Shown: piece by piece, positions 6,001 to 13,877 of the stretch
Layout: each line of letters begins with the position of its first letter
How positions within the stretch are numbered: position 1 is the first letter of the stretch
From: Oscillospiraceae bacterium
GTDB taxonomy: Bacteria > Bacillota_A > Clostridia > Oscillospirales > Oscillospiraceae
Direction: 5' to 3'
DNA: 22,378 nt
Assembly (NCBI GenBank): GCA_017549325.1
Contig: JAFYVA010000136.1
Span: forward strand, 1 to 22,378
Notes under the pieces: generated by a model
Database searches by the model: none
Told to the model about the DNA's origin: nothing
What the model saw: only the letters and a program-made list of their open reading frames with translations
Program-made: the position numbers and the translations under genes

Positions 6001-7091
6001 TGTGTCTGCTCTCCCGCAAACTCCTCAGCGCCGCACTGCTCCTGCTCATCTTTGCACTGATCACCACCCTCTCCCCCGCTACCAGGGTTTCGGCAGCACA
6101 ACCCTCCCCCGCCGCTATCTCCTCCGAGGATCTGGCGGTGGCACGCCGCTCCCTTGCATCCGGCGTGGAGCTGAACGGCAAAAAGCCGGAGCTGCCCCGC
6201 CTCCTTCCCAGCGACACTTCCGTCAAGGCGGTGGGCATCGTTACGGTGAAAGACCTGCCCCTCTACTTTGACAACAGCGAAGACAGTTCCGTCTATGTCT
6301 ATCTCCCCAAAGACGCCATCGTCTCGGTGATCGAGGACTGCGACAAAACGTTCTACCTCAGCTACAACAACTGCACCGGTTATGCCGATGCAGCATCCGT
6401 AGAACTCATCAAGCGCAATACCGAATTTCTCTGCTACGGTGTGGTGGATACGGAGGAGCTGAGCGTCTACGCATCCTGCGAGGACATCGGCGAGTCCACC
6501 GAGCCTGCTGCCACCCTCTCCGGCGGCAAGCGCATTGAGGTTATCGGCTTTTCTCAGGGCTGGTTCTCCATCAAAAGCGGCGATATCGAGGGTTTCGTCT
6601 CCGGCGACAGCCTCGATCTGACCTTGGAGAAGGAGGCACCCAAGCCCAAGGTGACAAAGCCAGCCGCATCCGGAACGGCGAACAAGGCCGATACGGTGGT
6701 CACCAACGGCAGCGGCAGCGACATCGCCGCCTACGCTTTGCAGTTCGTGGGTGTCCCCTATCGCTACGGCGGCACCTCCCCCAGCGGCTTTGACTGCTCC
6801 GGTTTTACCCGCTATGTCTTTGCCCACTTCGGCGTATCGCTGCCTCACGGCGCTTCCCCGCAGCTCAACTGCGGCGTAGAGGTATCCCGTGACAACCTGC
6901 AGCCGGGCGATCTGGTGTTCTTCCACAGCACCTACGCCACCTCTTCCCCCGCCAGCCACTGCGGCATCTACGTGGGCAACGGACAGTTTGTCCATTCCGC
7001 CTCCGGCGGCAACCGCGGTATCACCGTGTCGAATCTCAGCGATTCTTACTACTCCCGCCACTACTTAACGGCAAGAAGAATTCCCATGTAA
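6000..7091 (+). CDS. Exported SH3b - NlpC/P60 peptidoglycan endopeptidase
   Basis: This 363-residue C40-family cell-wall hydrolase probably cleaves stem peptides of peptidoglycan outside the cell. Residues 1-33 are a signal peptide (Arg/Lys, long Leu/Ala core, cleavage near VSAA). Two SH3b-like regions follow (about 77-138 and 143-205), with GWFSIKSGDIEGFVSGDSL typical of the fold. A Pro/Lys-rich linker spans 212-235. The NlpC/P60 domain (about 240-363) has RYGGTSPSGFDCSGFTRYVF with nucleophile Cys266, His320 in SHCGIYVGNGQFVH, and a third polar residue near His332. Its start overlaps the upstream stop (TAATG), so it depends on translation of the 99-residue gene. Confidence 0.93.
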   Translation: MCLLSRKLLSAALLLLIFALITTLSPATRVSAAQPSPAAISSEDLAVARRSLASGVELNGKKPELPRLLPSDTSVKAVGIVTVKDLPLYFDNSEDSSVYVYLPKDAIVSVIEDCDKTFYLSYNNCTGYADAASVELIKRNTEFLCYGVVDTEELSVYASCEDIGESTEPAATLSGGKRIEVIGFSQGWFSIKSGDIEGFVSGDSLDLTLEKEAPKPKVTKPAASGTANKADTVVTNGSGSDIAAYALQFVGVPYRYGGTSPSGFDCSGFTRYVFAHFGVSLPHGASPQLNCGVEVSRDNLQPGDLVFFHSTYATSSPASHCGIYVGNGQFVHSASGGNRGITVSNLSDSYYSRHYLTARRIPM

Positions 7092-7094
7092 TAG

Positions 7095-7123
7095 AAAAAT
7101 CCGCCCTCACGGGCGGATTTTTT
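7095..7123. terminator. Bidirectional terminator between NlpC/P60 and folD
   Basis: ATCCGCCC-TCAC-GGGCGGAT has T-rich tails on both strands: TTTTTT on the plus strand, TTTTTCTATT on the minus. It lies between the convergent NlpC/P60 and folD genes and can serve both. Confidence 0.9.
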
Positions 7124-7137
7124 GCGTTTACTATGTC

Positions 7138-7977
7138 TTAGAGCCGGTTTTTCGCGGCGGTGAGGGTATTGGCCATCAGCTGGGCGCGGGTCAGCGGGCC
7201 CACACCGCCGGGGACGGGGGTGATGTAGGCGGTCTTTTCCGCCACTTCTCCAAACACCACATCGCCGCAGAGCTTACCGTCAGCGCCGCGGTTCATGGCC
7301 ACATCCACCACCACGGCACCCTCTTTCACCATATCGGCGCTGACCAGTCCCACGCGGCCTACGGCGGAGACGAGAATGTCGGCGCGGCGGCACTGCTCGG
7401 CCAGATCGGGGGTCTTGGAATGGCAGATGGTGACGGTGGCATCCCGCTGCAGCAGCAGCTGCGCCATGGGTTTACCGACGATATTGCTGCGGCCCAGCAC
7501 CACACAGTGCTTGCCGGCGGGGTCGATGCCGTACTCATCCAACAGCGCCATCACACCGCCGGGAGTACAGGGCAGGAACCGGGGCTTACCCTGTACCATG
7601 GCACCGACATTCTCGGAGGTGAAGCAGTCCACATCCTTCTCGGGGGCAATGGCACGGATGACCGTCTCCTCGCTGAGATGGCGAGGCAGGGGCAGCTGCA
7701 CCAGAATACCGTCCACCTCAGGGGAATCGTTCATCTGGGCTACCAGCTCCAGCAACTCCGTCTCGGTAGTGGAGGCGGGAAGATGATAATCAAGGCACAG
7801 GAAACCGCACTCGGCGCAGTCCTTTTCCTTATTGCGTACATACACGGCGCTGGCGGGGTCATCACCCACCAGAATCACCGCCAGACCGGGCTTGCGGGGC
7901 AACGCGGCACTTTCCGCCGCCACCCGCTGCTTCATTTTCGCGGCAAGTGCCTTGCCGTCCAGAATCACAGCACTCAT
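7138..7977 (-). CDS. folD: Bifunctional methylene-THF dehydrogenase / methenyl-THF cyclohydrolase
   Basis: FolD interconverts 5,10-methylene-, 5,10-methenyl- and 10-formyl-tetrahydrofolate in the cytoplasm. The 279-residue product carries [14 protein letters not shown] with Tyr46 and the catalytic Lys50, [19 protein letters not shown], the dinucleotide-binding [14 protein letters not shown], and the C-terminal [14 protein letters not shown]. Length and motifs are canonical. Its start overlaps the lgt stop (ATGA). It is the last gene of the operon M16-M16-lgt-folD; grouping with lgt looks like housekeeping rather than functional linkage. Confidence 0.97.
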   Translation of the reverse strand: MSAVILDGKALAAKMKQRVAAESAALPRKPGLAVILVGDDPASAVYVRNKEKDCAECGFLCLDYHLPASTTETELLELVAQMNDSPEVDGILVQLPLPRHLSEETVIRAIAPEKDVDCFTSENVGAMVQGKPRFLPCTPGGVMALLDEYGIDPAGKHCVVLGRSNIVGKPMAQLLLQRDATVTICHSKTPDLAEQCRRADILVSAVGRVGLVSADMVKEGAVVVDVAMNRGADGKLCGDVVFGEVAEKTAYITPVPGGVGPLTRAQLMANTLTAAKNRL

Positions 7978-8912
7978 ACCTGCTCCTTCTCTTCCGCGGG
8001 CACTTCTTCCTTTGCCCGCTCAGCCAGCACATTGACGAACAGTTCCTCCGGCTTGTGGGGACGGAGCTTGAGGTTGATAAACAGCATGACAGCGGCTACC
8101 ACCACCATCACTACGCTCAGCGCCTGCGACACACGGATGGGCTGACCAAAGAGTTCCCAGTTGAAGAGGTAGAGGCTGTCGGTACGCAGACCCTCGATCC
8201 AGAAGCGGCCGAAGCCGTACCAGAGGAAGTAGAACCAGGTAACCTCGCCGTCGAACTCACGGAACTTCTGCACAAAGAAGATGATGATCAGAAGACCGAT
8301 CACATTCCACAAACTCTCATAGAAGAAGGTCGGATGTACCGTAATGGCTTTTCCGCTGCGGAGCACCAGTTCCATACGGCAGAAGATATCGGTCTCGGAG
8401 CCGAAGGCCTCGCGGTTCATAAAGTTGCCCCAGCGACCCACAGCCTGTCCGATCAGCAGACCCATCATAATCAGGTCCGTGATGGCAAAAAAGGCGATCT
8501 TCTTGACGCGGCCATAGACGAACATGACGATCAGTGCGGCGATCACGCCGCCATAGATAGCCAGACCGCCATCCCACACGGCGATGGCATCGCCCCAGCT
8601 AAAACTGCCGTCACTGTTGCGGAACAGTTCCAGATAAAAGACCACATAGTAGATACGGGCGCCGATGATACCGGCGGGGACACCGAAGAGCACCAGATCG
8701 AGGATATTATCCTCGCTCAGGCCGTACTTGGTCCGCTGGCGCATACAAAACAGCACGGCCAGCACCACACCAAGGGCGATCAAGATGCCGTACCAGTATA
8801 CGCCGCTGCCGATGTCCAATGCCTTGGAAGAGGCAGTGAAAGTCCAGTCGCCAAACAGGCCGGGGAATCGAATAGGACTGTCGTAGATGACTTGGTTATT
8901 CATATTGACCAT
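7974..8912 (-). CDS. lgt: Prolipoprotein diacylglyceryl transferase
   Basis: Lgt moves a diacylglyceryl group from phosphatidylglycerol to the lipobox cysteine of prolipoproteins at the membrane. The 312-residue protein has about seven membrane segments and the Lgt signatures [37 protein letters not shown] (essential Arg region), [11 protein letters not shown] and [15 protein letters not shown]. The C-terminal 25 residues are a charged Glu-rich tail. The start at 8912 has AAGGAG eight bases upstream; a second ATG nine bases later is less well placed. It lies five bases after the upstream peptidase gene. It would process the DUF4430 lipoprotein in this window. Confidence 0.96.
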   Translation of the reverse strand: MVNMNNQVIYDSPIRFPGLFGDWTFTASSKALDIGSGVYWYGILIALGVVLAVLFCMRQRTKYGLSEDNILDLVLFGVPAGIIGARIYYVVFYLELFRNSDGSFSWGDAIAVWDGGLAIYGGVIAALIVMFVYGRVKKIAFFAITDLIMMGLLIGQAVGRWGNFMNREAFGSETDIFCRMELVLRSGKAITVHPTFFYESLWNVIGLLIIIFFVQKFREFDGEVTWFYFLWYGFGRFWIEGLRTDSLYLFNWELFGQPIRVSQALSVVMVVVAAVMLFINLKLRPHKPEELFVNVLAERAKEEVPAEEKEQV

Positions 8913-8917
8913 AGGGT

Positions 8918-10195
8918 TTACTCCTTTTCTGCCAGGGGATCGATGATGGAGATGGCACAGCGCTCCGCCGTAATGTTCTCGCGGATGAAGTCCACCACAT
9001 CCTCACGGGTGATACTGTCGAACACCTCCGGGAAGCGGAAGGGGTCGTAGCCGCGGAAGGTTGCCTCCACCACGGACACGGCGATGTTCTCAAAGCTGTT
9101 GAGCCCCTTGAGGGTCGAGCCGAAGTTGGCGTTCTTGAGGCGCTGGTAGTATCCTTCGTCCACGCCTTCTTCCGCCACGCGCTTGGCCTCGTTGAGAATG
9201 GCCTGCAGCACGGCATGGGGATCGGGGGTATCACCGCCGAGATAGACGTAAGCCGCGCCGGGGAGAATATCGTAGCTGCAGCCGAAAGATCCGTTGATAA
9301 GACCCTCGGCGTAGAGACGGGCATACAGGGGGCTGGACTCACCCAGCAGCACATCGATGGCCAGATCACCCAACAGGTTATTGCGCATCTGCTCCTCACC
9401 AACCTGCTGGGGCGGGCACTTAAAGCCGGCCATAAAGGTGGTCATGGACACCTCCATGGCACAGCGGGTCTCCTTCTCCTTGGGGACAAGGGGCTCTTCA
9501 TCACCGTAGTCGCGGCCACAGGTGATGGAGGGAGTGTCGGGAAACAGCGCACCGGCCATGTCGAGGATCGTCTCATCTTCCACATCGCCCACCACCACGA
9601 GACACATATTGGCAGGGTTATAGAAGGCGCGGTGACAATCGTAGAGGGTCTGCGCCGTGATGTGGGAGATGCTCTCCACACTGCCGGCGATGGGGGTGCG
9701 GGCGGGGCTGTTCTGGTACAGCGCCTGCATCATCCGCTTGTAGCACTGCCACTCGGGATTGTCCTCGATCATGCCGATCTCCTGTCCGATGATGCCCTGC
9801 TCTTTCTCCACAGACTCGTCGGTGAAATAGGGCACGGAGACGAAGGACAGCAAAATCTTCAGATTCTCATAGAACTTCTCCGTGGAGGAGAAATAGTAAC
9901 AGGTCAGCGCGTTGGAGGTAAAGGCGTTGGGCTCGGCGCCGTTGGTGGCCAGCATCTGCAGCGCGTTGCCCTCCTCGGTGTCGAACATTTTGTGCTCGAG
10001 ATAGTGGGCGATGCCGGCAGGGGTATCCAGCCACTGTCCGTTCTGTTCAAAACGCATATCCATGCCGCCGTAAGCCGTGGCGAACATGGCGTAGCTGCGG
10101 CGAAAATCCTTCTTGGGGACAATGCAGACCTGCAATCCGTTGGGCAGGGTATGGCGGTGGATGGTCTCACCGATACGGGGATAGGTGCTGATCAT
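8918..10195 (-). CDS. M16-family zinc metallopeptidase, catalytic-type subunit (YmfH-like)
   Basis: This 425-residue peptidase of the insulinase/pitrilysin family has the inverted zinc motif H64-Y-L-E67-H68 in AGIAHYLEHKMF, and the downstream EKEQGIIGQEIGM segment (130-142) supplying the third ligand. NALTCYYFSSTEKFYENL and the C-terminal half GLINGSFGCSYDI fit the two-domain M16 fold. It pairs with the gene just upstream, which lacks the zinc motif, as Bacillus YmfF/YmfH do. Substrate is unknown. Start 10195 overlaps the upstream stop by four bases; the reading frame extends further upstream but only inside the neighbouring gene. Confidence 0.9.
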   Translation of the reverse strand: MISTYPRIGETIHRHTLPNGLQVCIVPKKDFRRSYAMFATAYGGMDMRFEQNGQWLDTPAGIAHYLEHKMFDTEEGNALQMLATNGAEPNAFTSNALTCYYFSSTEKFYENLKILLSFVSVPYFTDESVEKEQGIIGQEIGMIEDNPEWQCYKRMMQALYQNSPARTPIAGSVESISHITAQTLYDCHRAFYNPANMCLVVVGDVEDETILDMAGALFPDTPSITCGRDYGDEEPLVPKEKETRCAMEVSMTTFMAGFKCPPQQVGEEQMRNNLLGDLAIDVLLGESSPLYARLYAEGLINGSFGCSYDILPGAAYVYLGGDTPDPHAVLQAILNEAKRVAEEGVDEGYYQRLKNANFGSTLKGLNSFENIAVSVVEATFRGYDPFRFPEVFDSITREDVVDFIRENITAERCAISIIDPLAEKE

Positions 10196-11460
10196 GCCTG
10201 CACCTCCTTTCCCTTGAGGAAGTATACCGTATCCAGCGTGCAGGCGGCGGCAGCGGCGCGGATACGCTCGGGTGTCACCTCGGAGAGCGCCTTCAGCAGA
10301 TCCTCCGGTGTCTCGTCGGTATCGGTGGCGTTCTGGCCAAGATAGTAATTCTCCTGTGCGCCCTGCGCATCCTGTAGGGAGGTGAGAGACGAGGCCATGG
10401 TGGCCATTGCGCCGCTGAGTTCCCATTCCTCCCACTCGCCATTTGCCACCGCCCGGAGCTGCTCCATGATCTCGGCGTAAGCGGTCTCGTAGTTCTTCGG
10501 CTCAATGCCGGAGGCTACGGTCATAATACCCTTGCTGCGGGCAAAGCTGGAGGAGGCGTAATAGCACAGGGACAGCTTTTCACGGACATTCATAAAAAGT
10601 TTGGCGTTGCTGGTACCGCCGAAGAGCAGGTTGGCCAAAATCATGGCAGGCACATCGTCGCCGCCGTAACGCCAGCCCATGGAGAGCTTACCCTGTGTGA
10701 TGTCCATCTCTTCGGTAAAGATGCGGGGTTCATCGGGTGCGGCCACCTTTTCCATACCGGGCAGCGGCGCGATCTCACCCCGGGGCAGGTCGGCAAACGC
10801 GCTTTTCAGCGCCTTTTCCACACGCTCGCGCTCGGCGCTGCCGCAATAGTAGAATTCCATACGGGTTTCGGCCAGCACCTTGCGATAGTGCTCATACAGG
10901 GACGCAGGCGTAATGGCCGCCGTGGACTCCTCATCACCCAGACGCAGCACACCGTAGTGCTCCGTGGCGCACATCTCCTGCATCAGGCGCACATCGGCCC
11001 AGTCCTGCTTATCGTTGCGCAGGGCGCGGATGGCATCGATAAGGTTTTGCTTCTCGCCCTCCACATAGGCGGGGATGAAGGCGCCGTTTTCCAGCGCAGG
11101 CGTCAAAAACAGCTGACCCATCAAATCGGCTACAGGCTCCAAAAGCTGCTCACCGTTGGGAGTATAGCGGTCATCGATAAAAGAAGCCACAAATCCGATG
11201 CACTGGCGCTCCCCTTTCTTACGGACGGTGTAGTCGATCTGTGCACCGTACAGCGTATCGAGGGCGGCGCTGAGGGACTCCATATCGGGATAGTCCACCG
11301 TACCGCGATGGAGCACGGCGGGCAGCAGAGCATTAAGAGAGGCACTCTCGCGGCACAAGGGCAACACCAGATGGGCACTCATAAGACCGGTTTTGAACTT
11401 CTGTGCCGGCAGGTACGTTACATACACACCGGGCATGATCTCGGTTCTGTTTTGAATCAT
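10192..11460 (-). CDS. M16-family peptidase-like protein, non-catalytic type (YmfF-like)
   Basis: This 422-residue M16 homologue has the general fold (HLVLPLCRESASLNALLPAVL, DTLYGAQIDYTVRKKGE, NLLFGGTSNAKLFMNVREKLSLCYYASS) but no HxxEH. The corresponding segment reads NALLPAVLHRGTVDYPD, so the zinc site is absent. It is therefore probably the partner that forms the chamber with the active subunit encoded next. AAGGAGGTTTTCC precedes the start at 11460. It is the first gene of a four-gene operon with a promoter at 11499-11527. Confidence 0.88.
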   Translation of the reverse strand: MIQNRTEIMPGVYVTYLPAQKFKTGLMSAHLVLPLCRESASLNALLPAVLHRGTVDYPDMESLSAALDTLYGAQIDYTVRKKGERQCIGFVASFIDDRYTPNGEQLLEPVADLMGQLFLTPALENGAFIPAYVEGEKQNLIDAIRALRNDKQDWADVRLMQEMCATEHYGVLRLGDEESTAAITPASLYEHYRKVLAETRMEFYYCGSAERERVEKALKSAFADLPRGEIAPLPGMEKVAAPDEPRIFTEEMDITQGKLSMGWRYGGDDVPAMILANLLFGGTSNAKLFMNVREKLSLCYYASSSFARSKGIMTVASGIEPKNYETAYAEIMEQLRAVANGEWEEWELSGAMATMASSLTSLQDAQGAQENYYLGQNATDTDETPEDLLKALSEVTPERIRAAAAACTLDTVYFLKGKEVQA

Positions 11461-11498
11461 GGAAAACCTCCTTAGGGGTACTATTTTCTCAATATGGT

Positions 11499-11527
11499 AG
11501 TATACACCAAAACCGCAAAAATGAAAA
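11499..11527 (-). promoter_or_regulatory. Promoter of the M16-lgt-folD operon
   Basis: On the minus strand: TATACT (11499-11504) with a weak -35 TTTTCA (11522-11527), 17 bases apart. It is divergent from the niaR promoter, and the two -35 boxes are about 20 bases apart. Confidence 0.6.
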
Positions 11528-11548
11528 GAGGGAAATGCAACAGCAATC

Positions 11549-11578
11549 TTGACTGCACTGTCTTGATAGGTGTATACT
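11549..11578 (+). promoter_or_regulatory. niaR promoter with a degenerate NiaR-type box in the spacer
   Basis: TTGACT (11549-11554), 18-base spacer, TATACT (11573-11578). The spacer contains CACTGTCTTGATAGGTGT (11556-11573). It shares the TGTCTTGA core and the right-hand TGT of the NiaR-type palindrome seen in front of the next gene, but its left half diverges. Weak autoregulation of niaR is inferred. Confidence 0.55.
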
Positions 11579-11609
11579 GGTGAAAACAAGAGATAAGGAG
11601 TGAGCTGCT

Positions 11610-12113
11610 ATGACCGCCCCCGAACGCCGCAGTGCCGTTTACCAAGTTCTATCCTCCGACACACCGCTCTCCGCCTCGGTGCTGGCTGCCCGTTTTGGTG
11701 TCACCCGTCAGGTGATCGTGGGGGATATTGCGCTGCTCCGCGCCGAGGGTCGCAGCATTGCCGCTACCCCCCGCGGCTATCTCATCCCCAAGCAGGAGGG
11801 TCTGATCCGTACCGTTGTCACCGTTCACGACGCCGCGGGAACGAAGGACGAGCTCAACGCTATGGTGGACTGCGGCTGCACCGTCATGGATGTGGTGGTC
11901 GAACACCCCATTTACGGGCAGCTGACTGCGCCGCTGGCAATCGCAAGCCGCTACGATGTGAGCCAGTTCATCGACAAAATGGCCTGCGCAGGCGCCAACC
12001 CCCTGAGCGCTCTCACCGAGGGGATCCATCTCCACACCCTCTCGTGCCCAGATGAAAAGGTTTTTGACCATCTGTGCCAGACACTGCGGGAGATGGGTAT
12101 GCTCGTTGAGTAA
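11610..12113 (+). CDS. niaR: NiaR-type niacin-responsive repressor (HTH + 3H domain)
   Basis: The 167-residue regulator has an N-terminal winged helix-turn-helix (residues 5-60: LSASVLAARFGVTRQVIVGDIALLRAEG) and a C-terminal 3H domain. Four metal-ligand candidates (His73, Glu81, His140, His142) match the spacing I recall for the nickel site in the Thermotoga homologue TM1602. His99 lies in the conserved EHPIYGQL motif, and GIHLHTL holds the last pair. NiaR proteins bind niacin and repress NAD-precursor synthesis and uptake genes. A NiaR-like palindrome sits in the promoter of the next gene, a transporter. AAGGAGTGAGCTGCT precedes the start. Length matches YrxA/NiaR. Confidence 0.93.
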   Translation: MTAPERRSAVYQVLSSDTPLSASVLAARFGVTRQVIVGDIALLRAEGRSIAATPRGYLIPKQEGLIRTVVTVHDAAGTKDELNAMVDCGCTVMDVVVEHPIYGQLTAPLAIASRYDVSQFIDKMACAGANPLSALTEGIHLHTLSCPDEKVFDHLCQTLREMGMLVE

Positions 12114-12121
12114 ATCCGCTA

Positions 12122-12149
12122 TTGACAAATTGAAAAGAATCCGTATAAT
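12122..12149 (+). promoter_or_regulatory. Promoter of the EIIC-like transporter
   Basis: TTGACA (12122-12127), 16-base spacer, TATAAT (12144-12149): both boxes are perfect. It lies directly after the niaR stop, and the operator begins at the next base. Confidence 0.9.
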
Positions 12150-12183
12150 GAAGTCGACATGTGTCAAGACACCTGTCGACTTC
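12150..12183 (+). promoter_or_regulatory. NiaR operator within a 34-bp palindrome at the transcription start
   Basis: GAAGTCGACA (12150-12159) and TGTCGACTTC (12174-12183) are exact inverted repeats around GTGTC-AA-GACAC (12161-12172), broken only by T12160/C12173. The inner ACATGTGTCAAGACACCTGT fits the NiaR consensus as I remember it (a palindrome centred on GTGTCTTGACAC). It begins at the base after the -10 box, covering the expected start of transcription. That is a classic repression site. The outer GAAGTCG/CGACTTC arms exceed the usual box and would form a hairpin in the 5' end of the mRNA. Confidence 0.85.
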
Positions 12184-12215
12184 TACTTTCTCTTCGACAC
12201 TGGAGGGTATGTATT

Positions 12216-13295
12216 ATGGAAAAAGTAAAGGCATTTTTGAAGCGCAAGAACATCGTCTTTTCCGCCAAGCGGTATTTTATCGATGCCATGTCGGCTATGG
12301 CACAGGGCTTGTTCTGCTCGCTGCTCATTGGCACCATCATTAAGACGCTGGGTCAGCAGCTGAATCTCCCCTTCATGGTGGAGATGGGCGGCTTTGCCAC
12401 CGCCATGGCCGCACCTGCCATGGCCGTTGCCATCGGCTATGCACTGCAGGCGCCGCCTCTGGTGCTCTTCTCTCTGGCCGCTGTGGGACAGGCTGCCAAC
12501 TCTATGGGTGGCAGCGGCGGCCCGCTGGCCGTGTTCTTCATTGCCATCATCACCGCCGAGATCGGCAAGGCCATCAGCAAGGAAACGAAGGTGGACATCC
12601 TCGTGACGCCCTTCGTCACCATCTTCTGCGGCGTTGCCATCTCCTACGCCATCGCACCGCCCATCGGTGCCGTGGCCAACGCCTTCGGTGTCCTTATCAA
12701 CCACACCACCGTGCTGCAGCCCTTCTGGATGGGTATTGCCGTGTCGGTGCTGGTGGGCATCGCCCTGACGCTGCCCATCTCCTCGGCCGCCATCTGTCAT
12801 TCCTTCGGCATCGTGGGTCTGGCCGGCGGTGCCGCCGTGGCGGGCTGCTGTGCCCAGATGGTGGGCTTCGCCGTCATGAGCTTCCGCGAGAACCGCTGGG
12901 GCGGTATCGTCTCGCAGGGTCTGGGCACCAGTATGCTGCAGATGGGCAACATCGTTCGCAATCCCCGCATCTGGATCCCCCCCACGCTGGCTGCCGCCGT
13001 CACCGGCCCCATCGCCACTTGCCTGTTCAAATTACAGATGAACGGCGCGCCGGTGAACTCCGGTATGGGCACTTGCGGTCTGTGCGGCCCTATCGGTGTG
13101 TGGACGGGCTGGCTGGCTCCCAGTGAAAAAGCTGTGGAGATGGTCAACGCCGCAGCCATTCAGCCCTCGGCCATGGACTGGATCGGCATGGTGCTGATCT
13201 GCATCGTCCTCCCCGCCGTGCTGACGCCCCTGTTTGCACTGCCTCTGCGTAAGATCGGTTGGATCAAGGACGGCGACCTGAAGCTGGATCTGTAA
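12216..13295 (+). CDS. PTS EIIC-like (PfoR-type) membrane transporter, probable niacin-linked
   Basis: The 359-residue membrane protein has about nine to ten hydrophobic segments and resembles the PTS_EIIC_2 / PfoR family: FIDAMSAMAQGLFCSLLIGTI, GGSGGPLAVFFIAIITAEIGK, LPISSAAICHSFGIVGLAGGAA, and NGAPVNSGMGTCGLCGPIGV. No EIIA or EIIB domain is fused or adjacent, so sugar phosphotransfer is unlikely. With niaR directly upstream and a NiaR box at its promoter, import of nicotinate, nicotinamide or a related NAD precursor is inferred; members of this family have been noted in NiaR regulons, though I cannot confirm that from here. The start at 12216 follows TGGAGGGTATGTATT. A bidirectional terminator follows. 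Confidence 0.82.
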   Translation: MEKVKAFLKRKNIVFSAKRYFIDAMSAMAQGLFCSLLIGTIIKTLGQQLNLPFMVEMGGFATAMAAPAMAVAIGYALQAPPLVLFSLAAVGQAANSMGGSGGPLAVFFIAIITAEIGKAISKETKVDILVTPFVTIFCGVAISYAIAPPIGAVANAFGVLINHTTVLQPFWMGIAVSVLVGIALTLPISSAAICHSFGIVGLAGGAAVAGCCAQMVGFAVMSFRENRWGGIVSQGLGTSMLQMGNIVRNPRIWIPPTLAAAVTGPIATCLFKLQMNGAPVNSGMGTCGLCGPIGVWTGWLAPSEKAVEMVNAAAIQPSAMDWIGMVLICIVLPAVLTPLFALPLRKIGWIKDGDLKLDL

Positions 13296-13307
13296 ATTAT
13301 GTAAACC

Positions 13308-13336
13308 AAAAAACCACCCCGCAAGGGGTGGTTTTT
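13308..13336. terminator. Bidirectional terminator between the transporter and the cob operon
   Basis: AACCACCCC-GCAA-GGGGTGGTT with TTTTT on the plus strand and TTTTTT on the minus strand. It separates two convergent operons and abuts the stop codon of the cobC-like gene. Confidence 0.92.
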
Positions 13337-13337
13337 C

Positions 13338-13877
13338 TCATTGTAGAGGGGCGTATGTTCCGTTTTCGATCACATAGCCTTCCCCGTTTTGGGGCTGCCA
13401 GTCGTAGCGGCTCTTACCCTCCCCAGGGAAGAGGTGAGACATGATGGCGGCGATGACACCGCCGTGTGTGATGAGGCAGGCGTCATCCGTCAGTTCCAAG
13501 AGGGCCTCCAGTACACGCGCCTTCATCTGCGCGCCGCTCTCACCGCGGGGCGGGATGTTGGCTTCGTTGTCCCCCGTGAGCCACGCTTGATAGGCAGGCT
13601 CGTTCTGCAGTTCCTCATAGGTGTGCATCTCGAAGATGCCGAAATCCACCTCGCGGAACCGCGGTTCGACCGCGTACTCCACTGCGCCGAACAGAATCTC
13701 CAGCGTCTCGTTGGCCCGCTGCATCCCACTGGTGAGAAACCGGACATTGCCAATACTGTAGCGCTTATTCTGCAGTTCTTCCCTGCCCGTCTCCGACAGG
13801 GGCAGGTCGGTGCTGCCGCAATAACAGCCCCGCTCGTTGGCCGCGGTCTTGCCGTGGCGAATGAGATACAGTGTCAT
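13338..13877 (-). CDS. cobC: Histidine-phosphatase family protein, probable alpha-ribazole phosphatase
   Basis: The 179-residue phosphoglycerate mutase-like phosphatase has the RHG motif (LIRHGKT, Arg7 and His8), Arg54 in SGMQRANETL, Glu76 in FREVDFGIFE, and His138 in LITHGG. In the nucleotide-loop pathway CobC removes the 5'-phosphate from alpha-ribazole phosphate or from cobalamin phosphate. The assignment as CobC rather than a generic phosphatase rests on its place as the last gene of the cob operon. Its start overlaps the upstream stop (ATGA); an earlier Met would lie inside the upstream gene. It is followed at once by the shared terminator. Confidence 0.82.
   Translation of the reverse strand: MTLYLIRHGKTAANERGCYCGSTDLPLSETGREELQNKRYSIGNVRFLTSGMQRANETLEILFGAVEYAVEPRFREVDFGIFEMHTYEELQNEPAYQAWLTGDNEANIPPRGESGAQMKARVLEALLELTDDACLITHGGVIAAIMSHLFPGEGKSRYDWQPQNGEGYVIENGTYAPLQ

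Noticed and set aside
5940..7061. A 373-codon open frame antisense to the NlpC/P60 gene
   Set aside because: The plus-strand gene has signal peptide, SH3b regions and catalytic residues; the antisense product is low in complexity and without domain signs.
7947..10345. Long plus-strand open frames over lgt and the M16 gene
   Set aside because: Both lie opposite well-supported genes with conserved motifs and have no ribosome binding sites; they are codon-bias shadows.
12150..12183. Intrinsic terminator after niaR
   Set aside because: The palindrome is not followed by a T-run and begins directly after a perfect -10 box, so an operator is a better reading.
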